Below, in pieces: positions 17,226 through 25,778 of a stretch of 64,000 nt of DNA. Source of the stretch: Desulfocurvus sp. (GTDB lineage: Bacteria > Desulfobacterota > Desulfovibrionia > Desulfovibrionales > Desulfovibrionaceae); assembly GCA_020692325.1 (NCBI GenBank), contig JAIMKR010000001.1, positions 281,794-345,793 on the forward strand, written 5' to 3'. Below the pieces are notes generated by a model. It saw nothing but the letters and a program-made list of their open reading frames with translations. It did no database searches and had not been told where the DNA came from. Position 1 is the stretch's first letter. Every line of letters begins with the position of its first letter. The translations under genes were made by a program, and so were the position numbers.

Positions 17226-18062
17226 GTGGCCGCCAAGCACGCGCGCAACGCCGCGTCGCCCGCGTCACGCCCGGCGGATGGAGCGTCTCCACCAACGCCG
17301 CCGAAAAAGCCCAAGCGCGACCGCGCGGACAGGCTCATGTTCGAACAGGGGCTGGTGGAATCGCAGGACGCGGCCATGCGGCTTGTCATGGCCGGCGAGG
17401 TCCACTACCTGCTGCACGGCGAGAAGACGCCCGTGGCCTCACCCGGGCAACAGCTACCGGAACACGTCGAGTTCATCCTGCGCGGGCAGGACAGATTCGT
17501 CAGCCGGGGCGGCTACAAGCTGCTCACCGTCATCGAAAAGCTCGGCTTCGACCCCACTGGCAAGGTCTGCCTCGACGCCGGGGCGTCCACGGGCGGCTTC
17601 ACCGACTGTCTGCTGCAATTCGGGGCGGCGCGCGTCACCGCCGCGGACGTGGGCTACGGCCAGCTGCACTGGAAACTGCGGCGCGATCCGCGCGTCACCG
17701 TGCTGGAGCGCCTCAACCTGCGTGAGCCCCCGGCCCTAGGGCCGGACGGTCCCTTCCCCGAGCCCTTCGACGTGCTCACGGCCGACGTGTCCTTCATCTC
17801 GCTGACGACGATTCTGCCGGGCTGCCTGCCGCTGCTCAAGCCGGCGGCCGAGATCGTGGCGCTCATCAAGCCGCAGTTCGAGCTGCCGCCCGGCCGCACG
17901 GACAAGGGCGTGGTGCGCGAAGAGGCCGACAGGCTGGAGGCCGTCGAATCCGTGCTCGGCTTCTGCCGCAACATGGGGCTTCATGTCGTGGACGTGGTTC
18001 CCTCGGCCCTGCTCGGTCCCAAGGGCAATCAGGAATATCTGGTCTGGCTGCGCCGGGGCTGA
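17226..18062 (+). CDS. TlyA family RNA methyltransferase (S4 + FtsJ domains)
   Basis: The 278-residue product has an S4 RNA-binding domain near 35-95 (RADRLMFEQGLVESQDAAMR) and an FtsJ-like SAM methyltransferase domain with the motif CLDAGASTGGFTDCLL, ADVSFISLTTILP and IKPQFELP. TlyA proteins 2'-O-methylate rRNA and are often annotated as hemolysins. The GTG start at 17226 follows GGAGG by four bases and leaves a basic, proline-rich N-terminal stretch; an ATG at 17338 would cut into the S4 domain. It converges on queC. Confidence 0.88.
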   Translation: MAAKHARNAASPASRPADGASPPTPPKKPKRDRADRLMFEQGLVESQDAAMRLVMAGEVHYLLHGEKTPVASPGQQLPEHVEFILRGQDRFVSRGGYKLLTVIEKLGFDPTGKVCLDAGASTGGFTDCLLQFGAARVTAADVGYGQLHWKLRRDPRVTVLERLNLREPPALGPDGPFPEPFDVLTADVSFISLTTILPGCLPLLKPAAEIVALIKPQFELPPGRTDKGVVREEADRLEAVESVLGFCRNMGLHVVDVVPSALLGPKGNQEYLVWLRRG

Positions 18063-18093
18063 GGTTTCCGCCTCGGCGCTTCCGCAGCGACGG

Positions 18094-18792
18094 CTAGCGA
18101 CGCCGCGTGTACTCCTCATACCCCCTGGCGCGCAGGCGGCAGGCCGGGCAGTCACCGCAGCCATACCCCCAGGGATGGCGCTCGCCGCGCTCGCCCCGGT
18201 AGCAGGTGTGCGTCTCCTCCAGAATGAGATCCACCAGCTCGCCGCCGCCCAGCTCGAAGGCCAGGTTCCACGTGGCGGCCTTGGTCAGCCACATCAGCGG
18301 CGTCTCGATGACGAAACGCGTCTGCATGCCCAGGTTGAGCGCCACTTGCAGCGCCTTCATGGTGTCGTCGCGGCAGTCCGGGTAGCCGGAAAAATCCGTC
18401 TCGCACACGCCGGTGACGAGGCGCTTGATGCCGCGCCGGTAGGCCTGCGCTCCGGCGAGTGTGAGGAACACGAGGTTGCGCCCGGGCACGAAGGTGCTGG
18501 GCAGGCCGTCCGAATTCATGCTGATGGCGATATCGTGGGTGAGCGCGGTTTCCCCCAGCTGCCGGAACACGTCCATGGACAGGGTCGCGTCGTCGCCGAG
18601 TCTGGCCGCCCAGTCCGGCCGCAGGGCGCGCAGCTTGCGCAGCACCTCGGTCCGGCACGACAACTCAACCGCGTGGCGCTGGCCGTAGTCGAAGCCGATG
18701 GTCTCCACCCGGTCGAAGCGGGAAAGGGCCCAGGCCAGGCAGGTGGTCGAGTCCTGCCCGCCGGAAAAGACGACGAGGGCGCTGTCCGCCAT
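18094..18792 (-). CDS. queC: 7-cyano-7-deazaguanine synthase
   Basis: Queuosine-pathway enzyme that converts 7-carboxy-7-deazaguanine to preQ0 with ATP and ammonia. The 232-residue product has the PP-loop SGGQDSTT (10-17), the [10 protein letters not shown] segment, and a C-terminal zinc site [17 protein letters not shown] preceded by a further cysteine (HTCYRG). It is the last gene of a minus-strand queD-queE-queC run, ten bases after queE. Confidence 0.95.
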   Translation of the reverse strand: MADSALVVFSGGQDSTTCLAWALSRFDRVETIGFDYGQRHAVELSCRTEVLRKLRALRPDWAARLGDDATLSMDVFRQLGETALTHDIAISMNSDGLPSTFVPGRNLVFLTLAGAQAYRRGIKRLVTGVCETDFSGYPDCRDDTMKALQVALNLGMQTRFVIETPLMWLTKAATWNLAFELGGGELVDLILEETHTCYRGERGERHPWGYGCGDCPACRLRARGYEEYTRRR

Positions 18793-18802
18793 GATGTTCC
18801 TC

Positions 18803-19462
18803 CTAAACGCCGCGCGCGTCCGGCGGCCAAATGTACTTGTGCTGCTGGAGATTCAAGCGCACGTCCAGGCCATCGCGCAGAATCCACGCGGCCAGCTCCG
18901 CCGGGGCGAGCGCGCCGTAAAGCGGCGAGGCGTTGACCGTGTTGCGCCGGGTGTCGATGCGCGGCAGAAGCGAGCGCATATGCGCGTAGTCCGCCTCGTC
19001 GCCGATGACGAACTTGACCTCGTCACGCGCGCGCAGCCGGTTGAGATTGGTCAGATCCATCTTGTCCGATTCGCCGCTGGACGGCCCCTTCATGTCCACA
19101 ATGGCCGCGATGCGCGGATCGAGCACGCCGATGTCGCGGCTGCCGTTGGTCTCCGCGAGCACGTCCAGTCCCCGCGCGGCCAGCCGGTTCATGAGGTCCA
19201 CGGCGGCCTCCTGCAACAGGGGCTCGCCCCCGGTGAACTCCACGAGGTTGGGGGTTGCTGCCGGCGAACCGCCCAGCAGTCCATCGACACGCGCGACGAC
19301 CTCGGCGTCGCTCAGGCGCTTTCCCCCCGTGTAGGCGTAGGTGGTGTCGCAGTAGCGGCAGCGCAGATTGCAGCCGGTGAGGCGCACGAACACGCAGGGC
19401 CGGCCGGCGTGGGAGGATTCGCCCTGGATGCTGCGGAATATCTCGCAGACGTCCAGACTCAC
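18803..19462 (-). CDS. queE: 7-carboxy-7-deazaguanine synthase (radical SAM)
   Basis: Radical-SAM enzyme that contracts 6-carboxytetrahydropterin to 7-carboxy-7-deazaguanine. The 219-residue product has the [16 protein letters not shown] opening, the iron-sulfur motif CNLRCRYC (C31, C35, C38) and [15 protein letters not shown] start at 19462 was chosen: GGGAGG lies just before it and its GTGA overlaps the queD stop codon, implying translational coupling. The frame is open for another 312 bases inside queD without similarity. Confidence 0.93.
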   Translation of the reverse strand: MSLDVCEIFRSIQGESSHAGRPCVFVRLTGCNLRCRYCDTTYAYTGGKRLSDAEVVARVDGLLGGSPAATPNLVEFTGGEPLLQEAAVDLMNRLAARGLDVLAETNGSRDIGVLDPRIAAIVDMKGPSSGESDKMDLTNLNRLRARDEVKFVIGDEADYAHMRSLLPRIDTRRNTVNASPLYGALAPAELAAWILRDGLDVRLNLQQHKYIWPPDARGV

Positions 19463-19848
19463 GGTTCCTCCCGGTAGGTCACCTCCGCGCCCGGGGTCTC
19501 GGCCACGCGCACGCGCGAAACGCGGGCGCCAGAGGCCTTCTCCCTCAGCCGCGCGCCGATGACCTGGTACAGATGCCGGGCGATGTTCTCCGCCGTGGGA
19601 TTCTGGTCGGCGAAGGGAGCGAGGTCGTTCAGAAAGACGTGGTCCATCTCGCCGATGGCCTGGCGCAGCAGGCCCTTGAGTTCGCGGAAGTCCACGCCCA
19701 TGCCGAGACCGTCCAGATCGACGCACTCGACGAAGGCCGTGACCTCCCAGTTGTGGCCGTGGATTTTGCTGCAATCACCGGGGTAGCCGTCCAGGCGATG
19801 CGCGGCGCAGAACTCCCCGCGCACGCTCAGTTCATAAATACGTTTCAT
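19459..19848 (-). CDS. queD: 6-carboxy-5,6,7,8-tetrahydropterin synthase
   Basis: The 129-residue enzyme makes the queuosine precursor from dihydroneopterin triphosphate. Likely zinc ligands are H17, H30 and H32 (AAHRL, KIHGHNW) and the catalytic cysteine is C26; EMDHVFLND and PTAENIARHLY are further family motifs. It heads the queDEC operon. The pathway's final reductase, queF, is at 22227-22670 rather than in the operon. Confidence 0.94.
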   Translation of the reverse strand: MKRIYELSVRGEFCAAHRLDGYPGDCSKIHGHNWEVTAFVECVDLDGLGMGVDFRELKGLLRQAIGEMDHVFLNDLAPFADQNPTAENIARHLYQVIGARLREKASGARVSRVRVAETPGAEVTYREEP

Positions 19849-19903
19849 GGCGGCGATGCTACGGGTTCAAGGATTGCGCGTCAACAGCCACGCGGCCGCG
19901 CGC

Positions 19904-20695
19904 TCAATCCCAGGCGTAGGCGGCCATGGAGAGCACACCGTAGGTATAGCCGTCGTGCAACAGCCGGCCCTTGACGCCTTCGCCCCCGCCGCCCGCGCCC
20001 ATGGCCGTCAGCAGCGGCAGATAGTGATCGGCGGAGGGATGATTGCGCCGGGCGCTCGGTCCCTGCGCCAGATAATCCAGCAAAGGATCGATGCGGCCGG
20101 CCTCGACGTTGCGCGTCAGCCAGTCGGCGAACTCGCGGGCGTAGGGCACGGGCGCGGCGAGCATATCGTGAGTGAACACGTCGCGCAGGTTGTGTGTGAC
20201 GTTACCACTGGCGAGAATGAGCACGCCCTCCTCCCGCAGGGGGGCCAGTGCCCGGCCCATTTCCAGGTGCTCCGCCGGCGTGCGCGCGGTCTGAATGGAC
20301 AGCTGGGCCACGGGGATGTCCGCATCGGGGTACATGAGCGAAAGCGGCACCCATGCCCCGTGGTCGTATCCGCGCGAGGCGTCGCCGCTGGCGTCCACAC
20401 CTGCCCCGGCCAACAGTTCCATGGCCCGCAGGGCGACGTCTCGCGCGCCGGGAGCGGGGTAGGTCATCTCATAGAGTTCCGAGGGGAAGCCGTGAAAATC
20501 GTACATGGTGTGCGGCGCGGCCCCGGTGGTCAGCCGCGGCGCGTCGGTGTCCCAATGGGCGGAGACTGCGAGGATCGCCCGGGGTCGTGGCAGCCGGCGA
20601 CCGAGCTCAACAAGGAACTGATGCGTGGGGACGGGGTCGATGACGAGGGTGGGCGCGCCGTGGGAGACAAAGAGGGCGGGAAGTTTCGCGGACAT
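19904..20695 (-). CDS. LigB/DODA-type extradiol dioxygenase family protein
   Basis: The 263-residue product belongs to the class III extradiol dioxygenase family (YgiD/DODA type). Metal-ligand candidates are H12 in VSHGAP and the histidine of SAHWDTDAP near 47, with GYDHGAWVPL and ASGNVTHNLRD further on. In anaerobes the physiological substrate of this group is unknown. GGAGG lies nine bases before the ATG. It sits 55 bases upstream of queD on the same strand. Confidence 0.85.
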   Translation of the reverse strand: MSAKLPALFVSHGAPTLVIDPVPTHQFLVELGRRLPRPRAILAVSAHWDTDAPRLTTGAAPHTMYDFHGFPSELYEMTYPAPGARDVALRAMELLAGAGVDASGDASRGYDHGAWVPLSLMYPDADIPVAQLSIQTARTPAEHLEMGRALAPLREEGVLILASGNVTHNLRDVFTHDMLAAPVPYAREFADWLTRNVEAGRIDPLLDYLAQGPSARRNHPSADHYLPLLTAMGAGGGGEGVKGRLLHDGYTYGVLSMAAYAWD

Positions 20696-21045
20696 GACTA
20701 GCCTCCGGTTATGATCGGACAGGCCACAGAGATAAGGCCGGCGCGCGCGGCTGCAAGGGCGGGGCCGAAATTTCCGGCATCATGGCGGAAGTTCGAGAAT
20801 AAGGTTGAACTCGAAGGTTCCGAGAGCTGGGAACCGATTGGTTGGAGTGCGCCAGGAGGGGAGCGGAATACGTCGCCGCCGGGACGACGCGGAGGCAGAG
20901 CGAGTGGGCAACCGCCAAGCCCGTGTTTTCATGGCCGACGCCCTGCGCGGAGCCGGGACCAGGGGAACCGTCGCCCCGAACATCCCCCTCGGGGAGGATC
21001 CTCCGGCAGTCCCGCGTCTCTCCCCTTCTCCATGGTGATGGCTAA
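20696..21045. other. Intergenic region before transposase relic
   Basis: No gene recognised. Short frames on both strands lack family signatures and good ribosome sites. The right end adjoins a transposase fragment, so part of this stretch may be degraded mobile-element DNA. Confidence 0.4.
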
Positions 21046-21126
21046 TTCATCGAACGGCCGTTCCGCCGTCTCAAGGACTTCCGTCGCACCCATTACGAGC
21101 GTCGCACCCGCGTCTTCAGGGCCGCC
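21046..21126 (+). pseudogene. IS5-like transposase C-terminal relic
   Basis: One frame reads FIERPFRRLKDFRRTHYERR followed by TRVFRAAT, closely resembling the conserved IER-F-RLK-FRR-RYEK region near the end of IS5/IS427-group DDE transposases. A TAA stop lies immediately before it and the similarity is lost after about 27 codons. There is no recognisable remainder of the element or terminal repeat nearby. It is a degraded fragment, not a gene. Confidence 0.6.
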
Positions 21127-21189
21127 ACCGGCGCGCCGCCACGCTCCGCTTCAGGGAGCCCGGACCGTCAGCCCTGGTGCCTCAACCGG

Positions 21190-21960
21190 TCAGAACTTCT
21201 TTTCGAGGCCGACCGTGAAAATGCCCAGACGCTGTTCGGAAGAAAAGTTCATATCTGCTATAAAGGATCCATCGTTTGCTGTCACGGGCGTGGAAAAACG
21301 CGTCTTGCCGAAATCGACATAGGTCAATTCGGCCTTCAAGGCGAAATCATCCGGCAGCAGGCGTTCATAGGCGAGCCCGACGGTCGGCCCCAGCGTGAAA
21401 TCCGTCTTCGTGCGCGAGGCGCTATATGGTACGTTATAATCGTCCGAGTAATCGATGCCCGTCTTCAGCTGCGTGGCGGCGAGGCCACCGGTGACGGACA
21501 GAAGCGAATCGCCGAAGGCGACGCCAACGCGGCCACGCAAGGTGATGAGGCCATCAATTTTGGTCTTTTGCTGGTAGGTATAATGATGAGTAAGCCCAGC
21601 AGTGAATTGATAGGTGCCATCGTGGCCAAGGTCCGCAGCGATCGCATTCAGGCCGAGCTCGGCGCCGAAGACGAAAGAATCGACCTGACGGTTATAGGCC
21701 GCGGACAAGCCGACCAGCGGGCTGACGCGGGATTTATCCTGATCGCCATTATCCCACATGCCCCCAGTCTGGTGTGTAGTGCGAAACCAACTCACATTGT
21801 CTGGACCTGTTTTGTATTTGGCGTTGGACAGGGCCGCGCCGGTATTGACGCCAAAGAAAAATCCATCCCATTGCCCGGCATAGGCGTTTATGGAGGACAG
21901 GACGATCAGTAGAGTCAACGTGAACGTGGTTATTTTCTTTGGTGTCATGGCGATGTTCAT
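21190..21960 (-). CDS. Outer-membrane beta-barrel protein (Omp25/OmpA-barrel-like)
   Basis: The 256-residue precursor has a signal peptide (ending SSINAYA before GQWDGFFFGVNTG) and an eight-stranded-barrel pattern ending in GIFTVGLEKKF, the C-terminal aromatic sorting signal. The opening WDGFFFGVNTGAA and the glycine-rich repeats resemble Omp25/Omp31-type porin-family proteins. Codon and base composition are visibly less GC-rich than the surroundings. An ATG at 21948 (MTPKKITTF) is an alternative start and neither has a clear ribosome site. Together with the adjacent transposase relic this suggests horizontal acquisition. Ligand unknown. Confidence 0.75.
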   Translation of the reverse strand: MNIAMTPKKITTFTLTLLIVLSSINAYAGQWDGFFFGVNTGAALSNAKYKTGPDNVSWFRTTHQTGGMWDNGDQDKSRVSPLVGLSAAYNRQVDSFVFGAELGLNAIAADLGHDGTYQFTAGLTHHYTYQQKTKIDGLITLRGRVGVAFGDSLLSVTGGLAATQLKTGIDYSDDYNVPYSASRTKTDFTLGPTVGLAYERLLPDDFALKAELTYVDFGKTRFSTPVTANDGSFIADMNFSSEQRLGIFTVGLEKKF

Positions 21961-22226
21961 TGAAGTGCTTTTATAATAGTGCCAGCCAGCCTGCTGGAAT
22001 GACATTTTATGGACGGATGCATTGTTCCGACCTGCCGCCAGGAAGCCGAGCCGCCAGTGCTTGACGGCGCATTCTGGACCGATTTCGCGTCAGCCGACAG
22101 GCGAAATGGAATGGCGATGGCTTGTGTCGCGGAGAATTCGCCAACCATTACGGCCGTTACGCCATTTTTCCCATGGACGCAACCGATCCTTGCGCCGTTC
22201 CCCCGCTCCCGGACGGGAGGGATGGC

Positions 22227-22670
22227 CTAGAAACGCGTTTCAATGGGCGCGGCGTCGTCCTTGCGGTACTCGGCGGTGACGGTGAGGCTGGTGCCGCCGC
22301 GCGGGTTGAAATGAGCCACAACGCGCATCATGCGCGGATGGCACACGCTCACCAGATCGTCGAGGACCTGGTTGGTGATGGTCTCCATGAACGATCCGTG
22401 GTTGCGGTAGGCCGTGAAATAGAGCTTGAGCGACTTGGTCTCGATGCACAGCTGATCCGGGACGTAGGTGATCTCCATGGTGGCGAAGTCCGGCTGGCCC
22501 GTTTTGGGGCACAGACTGGTGAACTCCGGGTGCACGAAGCGGATCTCGTAGTCCCGGTTGGAATATTTGTTGGGAAAGGCCTCAAGGATGGCCGCGCTCG
22601 GCTCGCTGAAGGCGTAGCTCGTCTTGGCGGAGCCGAGTTTCGTCAGGCCGGAAACGTCGTCTTGGGTCAT
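22227..22670 (-). CDS. queF: NADPH-dependent 7-cyano-7-deazaguanine reductase
   Basis: Reduces preQ0 to preQ1 in queuosine synthesis. The 147-residue length marks the short type I QueF. The catalytic cysteine C54 is in SLCPKTGQPDFATM, with the conserved Asp at 61; the ETKSLKLYFTAYRNHG block (77 onwards) is the QueF signature with Glu for substrate binding. GAGGAG lies before the ATG. It is separated from queDEC by the dioxygenase, the transposase relic and the barrel gene. Confidence 0.95.
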   Translation of the reverse strand: MTQDDVSGLTKLGSAKTSYAFSEPSAAILEAFPNKYSNRDYEIRFVHPEFTSLCPKTGQPDFATMEITYVPDQLCIETKSLKLYFTAYRNHGSFMETITNQVLDDLVSVCHPRMMRVVAHFNPRGGTSLTVTAEYRKDDAAPIETRF

Positions 22671-22768
22671 ACGCTGCTCCTCAAAGTGAAAGTGCCGGGC
22701 GGTTCACGTAGCAACCTCGACTCTTCCATACTCCAGCGCCGGGTCGGGGCCAAGCGATTTTCTCCGGG

Positions 22769-23935
22769 TCAGGCCGCGCCGCGATGCGACTCCACAAGAC
22801 GCACCAGTTCGCGGCGCTGCTCGTGCGTGCTCAGGTCGAAGGACAGGGCCACCTGGTAACCGCCGGAGTTCCCCTCGCGCTCCTGGCGCACCACCCGCGC
22901 GGCCACGGCGAGCCCGTTCGCTTCCGGTGACGCCACGTTCAGCGTCACCCGCACCCGCGCGCCGGGGGGAATGGGCGTCAGGGAAAGGCAGAGCATCCCG
23001 CCGAAGCTCACGTTCAAAGCCCTCACCGTCATGAAGTCGGGATCGTTGGAGGCGAGGCAGCGCACCGTGAGATTGACGGACGTGCGCGGAAAACGCCGGT
23101 TGTGCTCGGAAAAGGCGCAGCATGTGTTGCGCGTGCGCTTGGCCCCGTAGAGGGCGTCGTCGGAGCGGGCCACCAGTCCCCGGACGTCGAGGGCGTCCTC
23201 CGGGAATGTCGCCACCCCCACGCTCACGCTCACGTTCAGCTCGCCATCCTCCACGGGGATGGGGGCGCGCGCCACCGCCACCCGCAGACGCTCGGCGGCC
23301 AGCATGGCCTGCCCGCCGTCGGTATGCGGCAGGATGAGCGCGAACTCCTCGCCGCCATAGCGCACCACATGATCGAAGGTGCGCGCGGACATGCGCAGCA
23401 CCTCCGCCACGGTGCGCAGCGCGTCGTCCCCGGCGAGGTGGCCGTGCTCGTCGTTGAAATTCTTGAAGTGGTCCACATCGAGCATGAGCAGCGCGAAGCG
23501 CTGGCCGAAACGCTTGAAGCGCTCCACCTCCCGGTCGATGGCGTCGTTGAAGTAGCGGCGGTTGTACAGGCCGGTCAGCTCGTCCACCAGCGCGCCCTTC
23601 TCTTTCTGCAACAGCACCTGCACCTCGACGATGACGGGATCGCGCAGCTTGGGACGCAGATTCATGAAGTAGTCGCACACGGCCACGCGCACGCCCACGT
23701 CCCGCCCCAGCGCGCGGCTGAGCCCCTCGTGGTGGCGCTGTATCTCCTTCCAAAAACGTTTGGACTCCTCCACGCCGAAACGCATGCGCGTGAGCTGATA
23801 CAGCGCCTCCTCGTAGGCCTGCCCGCCCTCCGCGACATCATCGGGCAAATCCGCGACATGCAATCCCACCCGTCTCAAAAGCTCCCGCACGTCCGGCTCG
23901 TGGCCGGCGCCCTCTCCCGCATTCAGCTGCCTCAT
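22769..23935 (-). CDS. Diguanylate cyclase with C-terminal PilZ domain
   Basis: Predicted to make cyclic di-GMP and to bind it. The 388-residue product has an unassigned N-terminal helical part, a GGDEF domain with an intact active site RYGGEEF (about residue 193) and LTGLYNRRYFNDAIDREVERF before it, and a PilZ domain beginning at RRFPRTSVNLTVRC (about 279) with the second motif NVSFGG near 305. No membrane segment or signal peptide is evident. The ATG at 23935 follows GGAGACGGAG; a TTG at 24004 would add 23 residues but overlaps the predicted promoter. Confidence 0.85.
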   Translation of the reverse strand: MRQLNAGEGAGHEPDVRELLRRVGLHVADLPDDVAEGGQAYEEALYQLTRMRFGVEESKRFWKEIQRHHEGLSRALGRDVGVRVAVCDYFMNLRPKLRDPVIVEVQVLLQKEKGALVDELTGLYNRRYFNDAIDREVERFKRFGQRFALLMLDVDHFKNFNDEHGHLAGDDALRTVAEVLRMSARTFDHVVRYGGEEFALILPHTDGGQAMLAAERLRVAVARAPIPVEDGELNVSVSVGVATFPEDALDVRGLVARSDDALYGAKRTRNTCCAFSEHNRRFPRTSVNLTVRCLASNDPDFMTVRALNVSFGGMLCLSLTPIPPGARVRVTLNVASPEANGLAVAARVVRQEREGNSGGYQVALSFDLSTHEQRRELVRLVESHRGAA

Positions 23936-23980
23936 CTCCGTCTCCGCATGGATGCGCGTGACCGCGCATACGAATTTTTC

Positions 23981-24008
23981 AATATACGTAGTATGGTTTG
24001 CCAATCAA
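23981..24008 (-). promoter_or_regulatory. Predicted promoter of the GGDEF-PilZ gene
   Basis: On the minus strand TTGATT and TATATT are separated by 16 bases in a locally AT-rich stretch, about 46 bases upstream of the ATG at 23935. Confidence 0.45.
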
Positions 24009-24034
24009 CGCAAGACATGCGCGCGACGAAAACG

Positions 24035-24059
24035 AAAAGAGCCCGAGGAACGGGCTCTT
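24035..24059 (-). terminator. Rho-independent terminator after the Dabb gene
   Basis: Read on the minus strand, AAGAGCCCG-TTCCT-CGGGCTCTT forms a 9-bp stem followed by TTCGTTTTC. It probably ends the long lactate operon transcript or the distal Dabb gene. Confidence 0.7.
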
Positions 24060-24081
24060 GCGGGCGGAAGGAGAAAAACGG

Positions 24082-24384
24082 CTACAGTTCGTAGTCAAGC
24101 ACGTTGCGGTTGGCCACCACCTTCTTGATGAACGCCACCACGGCGAGGTGATCGGGATTGACCTGATAGGCGTCCAGATCGGCTCGGGTGTCGAAGGAGG
24201 TGGAAAGGACCACGTCGCAGGGGGGCGTGGCGGCGAACACGTCGATACCCACCGACAACTCCCGCACGAAGGGAATCCGGGCCGGCAGGGCCTCCAGCAG
24301 TTCCTTCATCCTGCGCGCGTTGGACGCCTTGCCCGCGCCCTCGGCGCTGTCCTTCAGTGTCCACATGACGATGTGCCTAATCAT
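24082..24384 (-). CDS. Dabb-domain (stress-responsive alpha/beta-barrel) protein
   Basis: The 100-residue product (MIRHIVMWTLKDSAEG...) is a single Dabb domain, a dimeric ferredoxin-like fold often found in stress-responsive proteins; the function is generally unknown. The VNPDHLAVVAFIKKV and RNVLDYEL end is typical. AAGGAG lies before the ATG at 24384. It is the last minus-strand gene before a terminator and may be the tail of the lactate operon. Confidence 0.85.
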   Translation of the reverse strand: MIRHIVMWTLKDSAEGAGKASNARRMKELLEALPARIPFVRELSVGIDVFAATPPCDVVLSTSFDTRADLDAYQVNPDHLAVVAFIKKVVANRNVLDYEL

Positions 24385-24431
24385 GAATCGCTCCTTGAAA
24401 TAGACATTAGATGTGAGTGGGCGGTTCCGCC

Positions 24432-24719
24432 TCAGAAGGCCCGCCCCTTGGCGATGGCCAAGGTGGGTTCGTCGGCGAGGACGCCTTGCGCCCAGACGCG
24501 CGCACGGCCGGCGGACAGCCACGCGATCGCGCCAGCCAACAGACCGACGAAAAGGGCCGCCGCCATCCGCGGCAGCCCCATTTCGACGGATTGCGAACCG
24601 AGAAGCCACCCGGCCAGCGGCTGCGCGGCCAGGGTCGAGGCGAACGCCGCCGCCCCAACGACAGGGGCGCGCCCCGGAACGGGGAATGCGGCGACCGGCT
24701 GGGGGACGGCGTACGACAT
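24432..24719 (-). CDS. Small putative membrane protein, unknown
   Basis: A 95-residue frame starting nine bases after the FMN dehydrogenase stop, on the same strand. Two hydrophobic segments are visible (about 21-41 and 50-70), with glycine/alanine-rich sequence. No family is recognised and no clear ribosome site is seen, but spacing in the operon supports it. Confidence 0.45.
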   Translation of the reverse strand: MSYAVPQPVAAFPVPGRAPVVGAAAFASTLAAQPLAGWLLGSQSVEMGLPRMAAALFVGLLAGAIAWLSAGRARVWAQGVLADEPTLAIAKGRAF

Positions 24720-24728
24720 GCGGACCCG

Positions 24729-25739
24729 CTACGCGCCCTTGAAGAGCAGCCGCGCGCCGGCGTCGGCCACGCTGGCGCAGCCGGTCAGGATCATGGCCTG
24801 CACAAGCTCGCTATTGACCTGGTCGAGGTACTTGCCCACGCCCTCGCGCAAGCCGCCCACAGCGGCGATGGACACGGGCCGGCCGATGAGCGTGGCGTCC
24901 GCCCCCAGGGCCAGCATCTTGAGCACGTCGCCACCGGTGCGCACGCCGCCATCAACCAGGATGGCGATTTGCCCCTTCACCGCCGCGGCGACGCCGGGCA
25001 GCACCTCGGCCGTGCCGGGGGTGTGGTCCAGCACGCGGCCGCCGTGGTTGGAGACCACGATGCCGGCAGCTCCGGCGTCCACGGCGCGCTTGGCGTCGTC
25101 CGGGGTCATGACGCCCTTGAGGACGAACTTCGCCGGCACGCTGGCGATGATCTTCTTCAATTCTTCCACTGTCTTGGGTCCGACGGGCCGGCCCATGAGA
25201 CGCAGGGTCACCAGTCCGGCGGCGTCCACGTCCATGCCGACGACCTTGGCTCCGGCCTCCACGGCGCGCTCCAGCTTCTCGTGGAGTTCCTTGTCCTCCC
25301 AGGGCTTGATGAACGGAACACCCCCGAAGGCCTTGACCCCGGCGAGCGCCGAGTTGATGATGAACGGCGGCACGCCGTCGCCGGCGCAGCCGACCACGCC
25401 CTTGTCCGCGCAGCCGCCCAGCACGGCCTCCACGTACTGCTCCTCGGTGATCTTGCCACCCATGTTGAAGCTGACGCCGCCGATGGGCGCGGCCAGCACG
25501 GGCATGGAGAGCTTGAACCCGAGCAGCTCGGTGGACATGTCCGGCTGCTTCGCGCCGTGCAGCAGGCGCATGTTGAACCGCACCGCCGCCAGCGCCGCAA
25601 CATTGTTCATGAACGAGGTTCCGGTGCCCAGGCCGCCCATGCCGGGCACCTCGCCCGCGCAGGCCTTGCCGTTGCACACCGGGCAAACCCGGCAATAGCC
25701 CTCCATGAGCTCACGGGCATGTTTGCGCACTTCCTTCAT
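24729..25739 (-). CDS. FMN-dependent alpha-hydroxy-acid dehydrogenase with N-terminal Cys cluster
   Basis: TIM-barrel flavoenzyme expected to oxidise lactate or a related 2-hydroxy acid. The 336-residue product has MPVLAAPIGG, VSNHGGRVLDHTPG (with the family's catalytic His region near 231), LVDGGVRTGGDVLK and LIGRP, the FMN-phosphate and substrate motifs. Unusually, the N terminus carries four cysteines, C16, C19, C22 and C27 (GYCRVCPVCNGKAC), which could bind an iron-sulfur cluster or zinc. It lies 39 bases after the lutAB-type gene, so lactate is the likely substrate. A plain oxidase seems less likely in an anaerobe. Confidence 0.85.
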   Translation of the reverse strand: MKEVRKHARELMEGYCRVCPVCNGKACAGEVPGMGGLGTGTSFMNNVAALAAVRFNMRLLHGAKQPDMSTELLGFKLSMPVLAAPIGGVSFNMGGKITEEQYVEAVLGGCADKGVVGCAGDGVPPFIINSALAGVKAFGGVPFIKPWEDKELHEKLERAVEAGAKVVGMDVDAAGLVTLRLMGRPVGPKTVEELKKIIASVPAKFVLKGVMTPDDAKRAVDAGAAGIVVSNHGGRVLDHTPGTAEVLPGVAAAVKGQIAILVDGGVRTGGDVLKMLALGADATLIGRPVSIAAVGGLREGVGKYLDQVNSELVQAMILTGCASVADAGARLLFKGA

Positions 25740-25778
25740 GCGAATCCTCCTGATCGTATCGAGAGAATAAGGCCGGGC

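Noticed and set aside
18698-19477. 259-codon plus-strand frame opposite queE and queD
   Set aside because: Antisense to two well-supported queuosine genes and without any domain.
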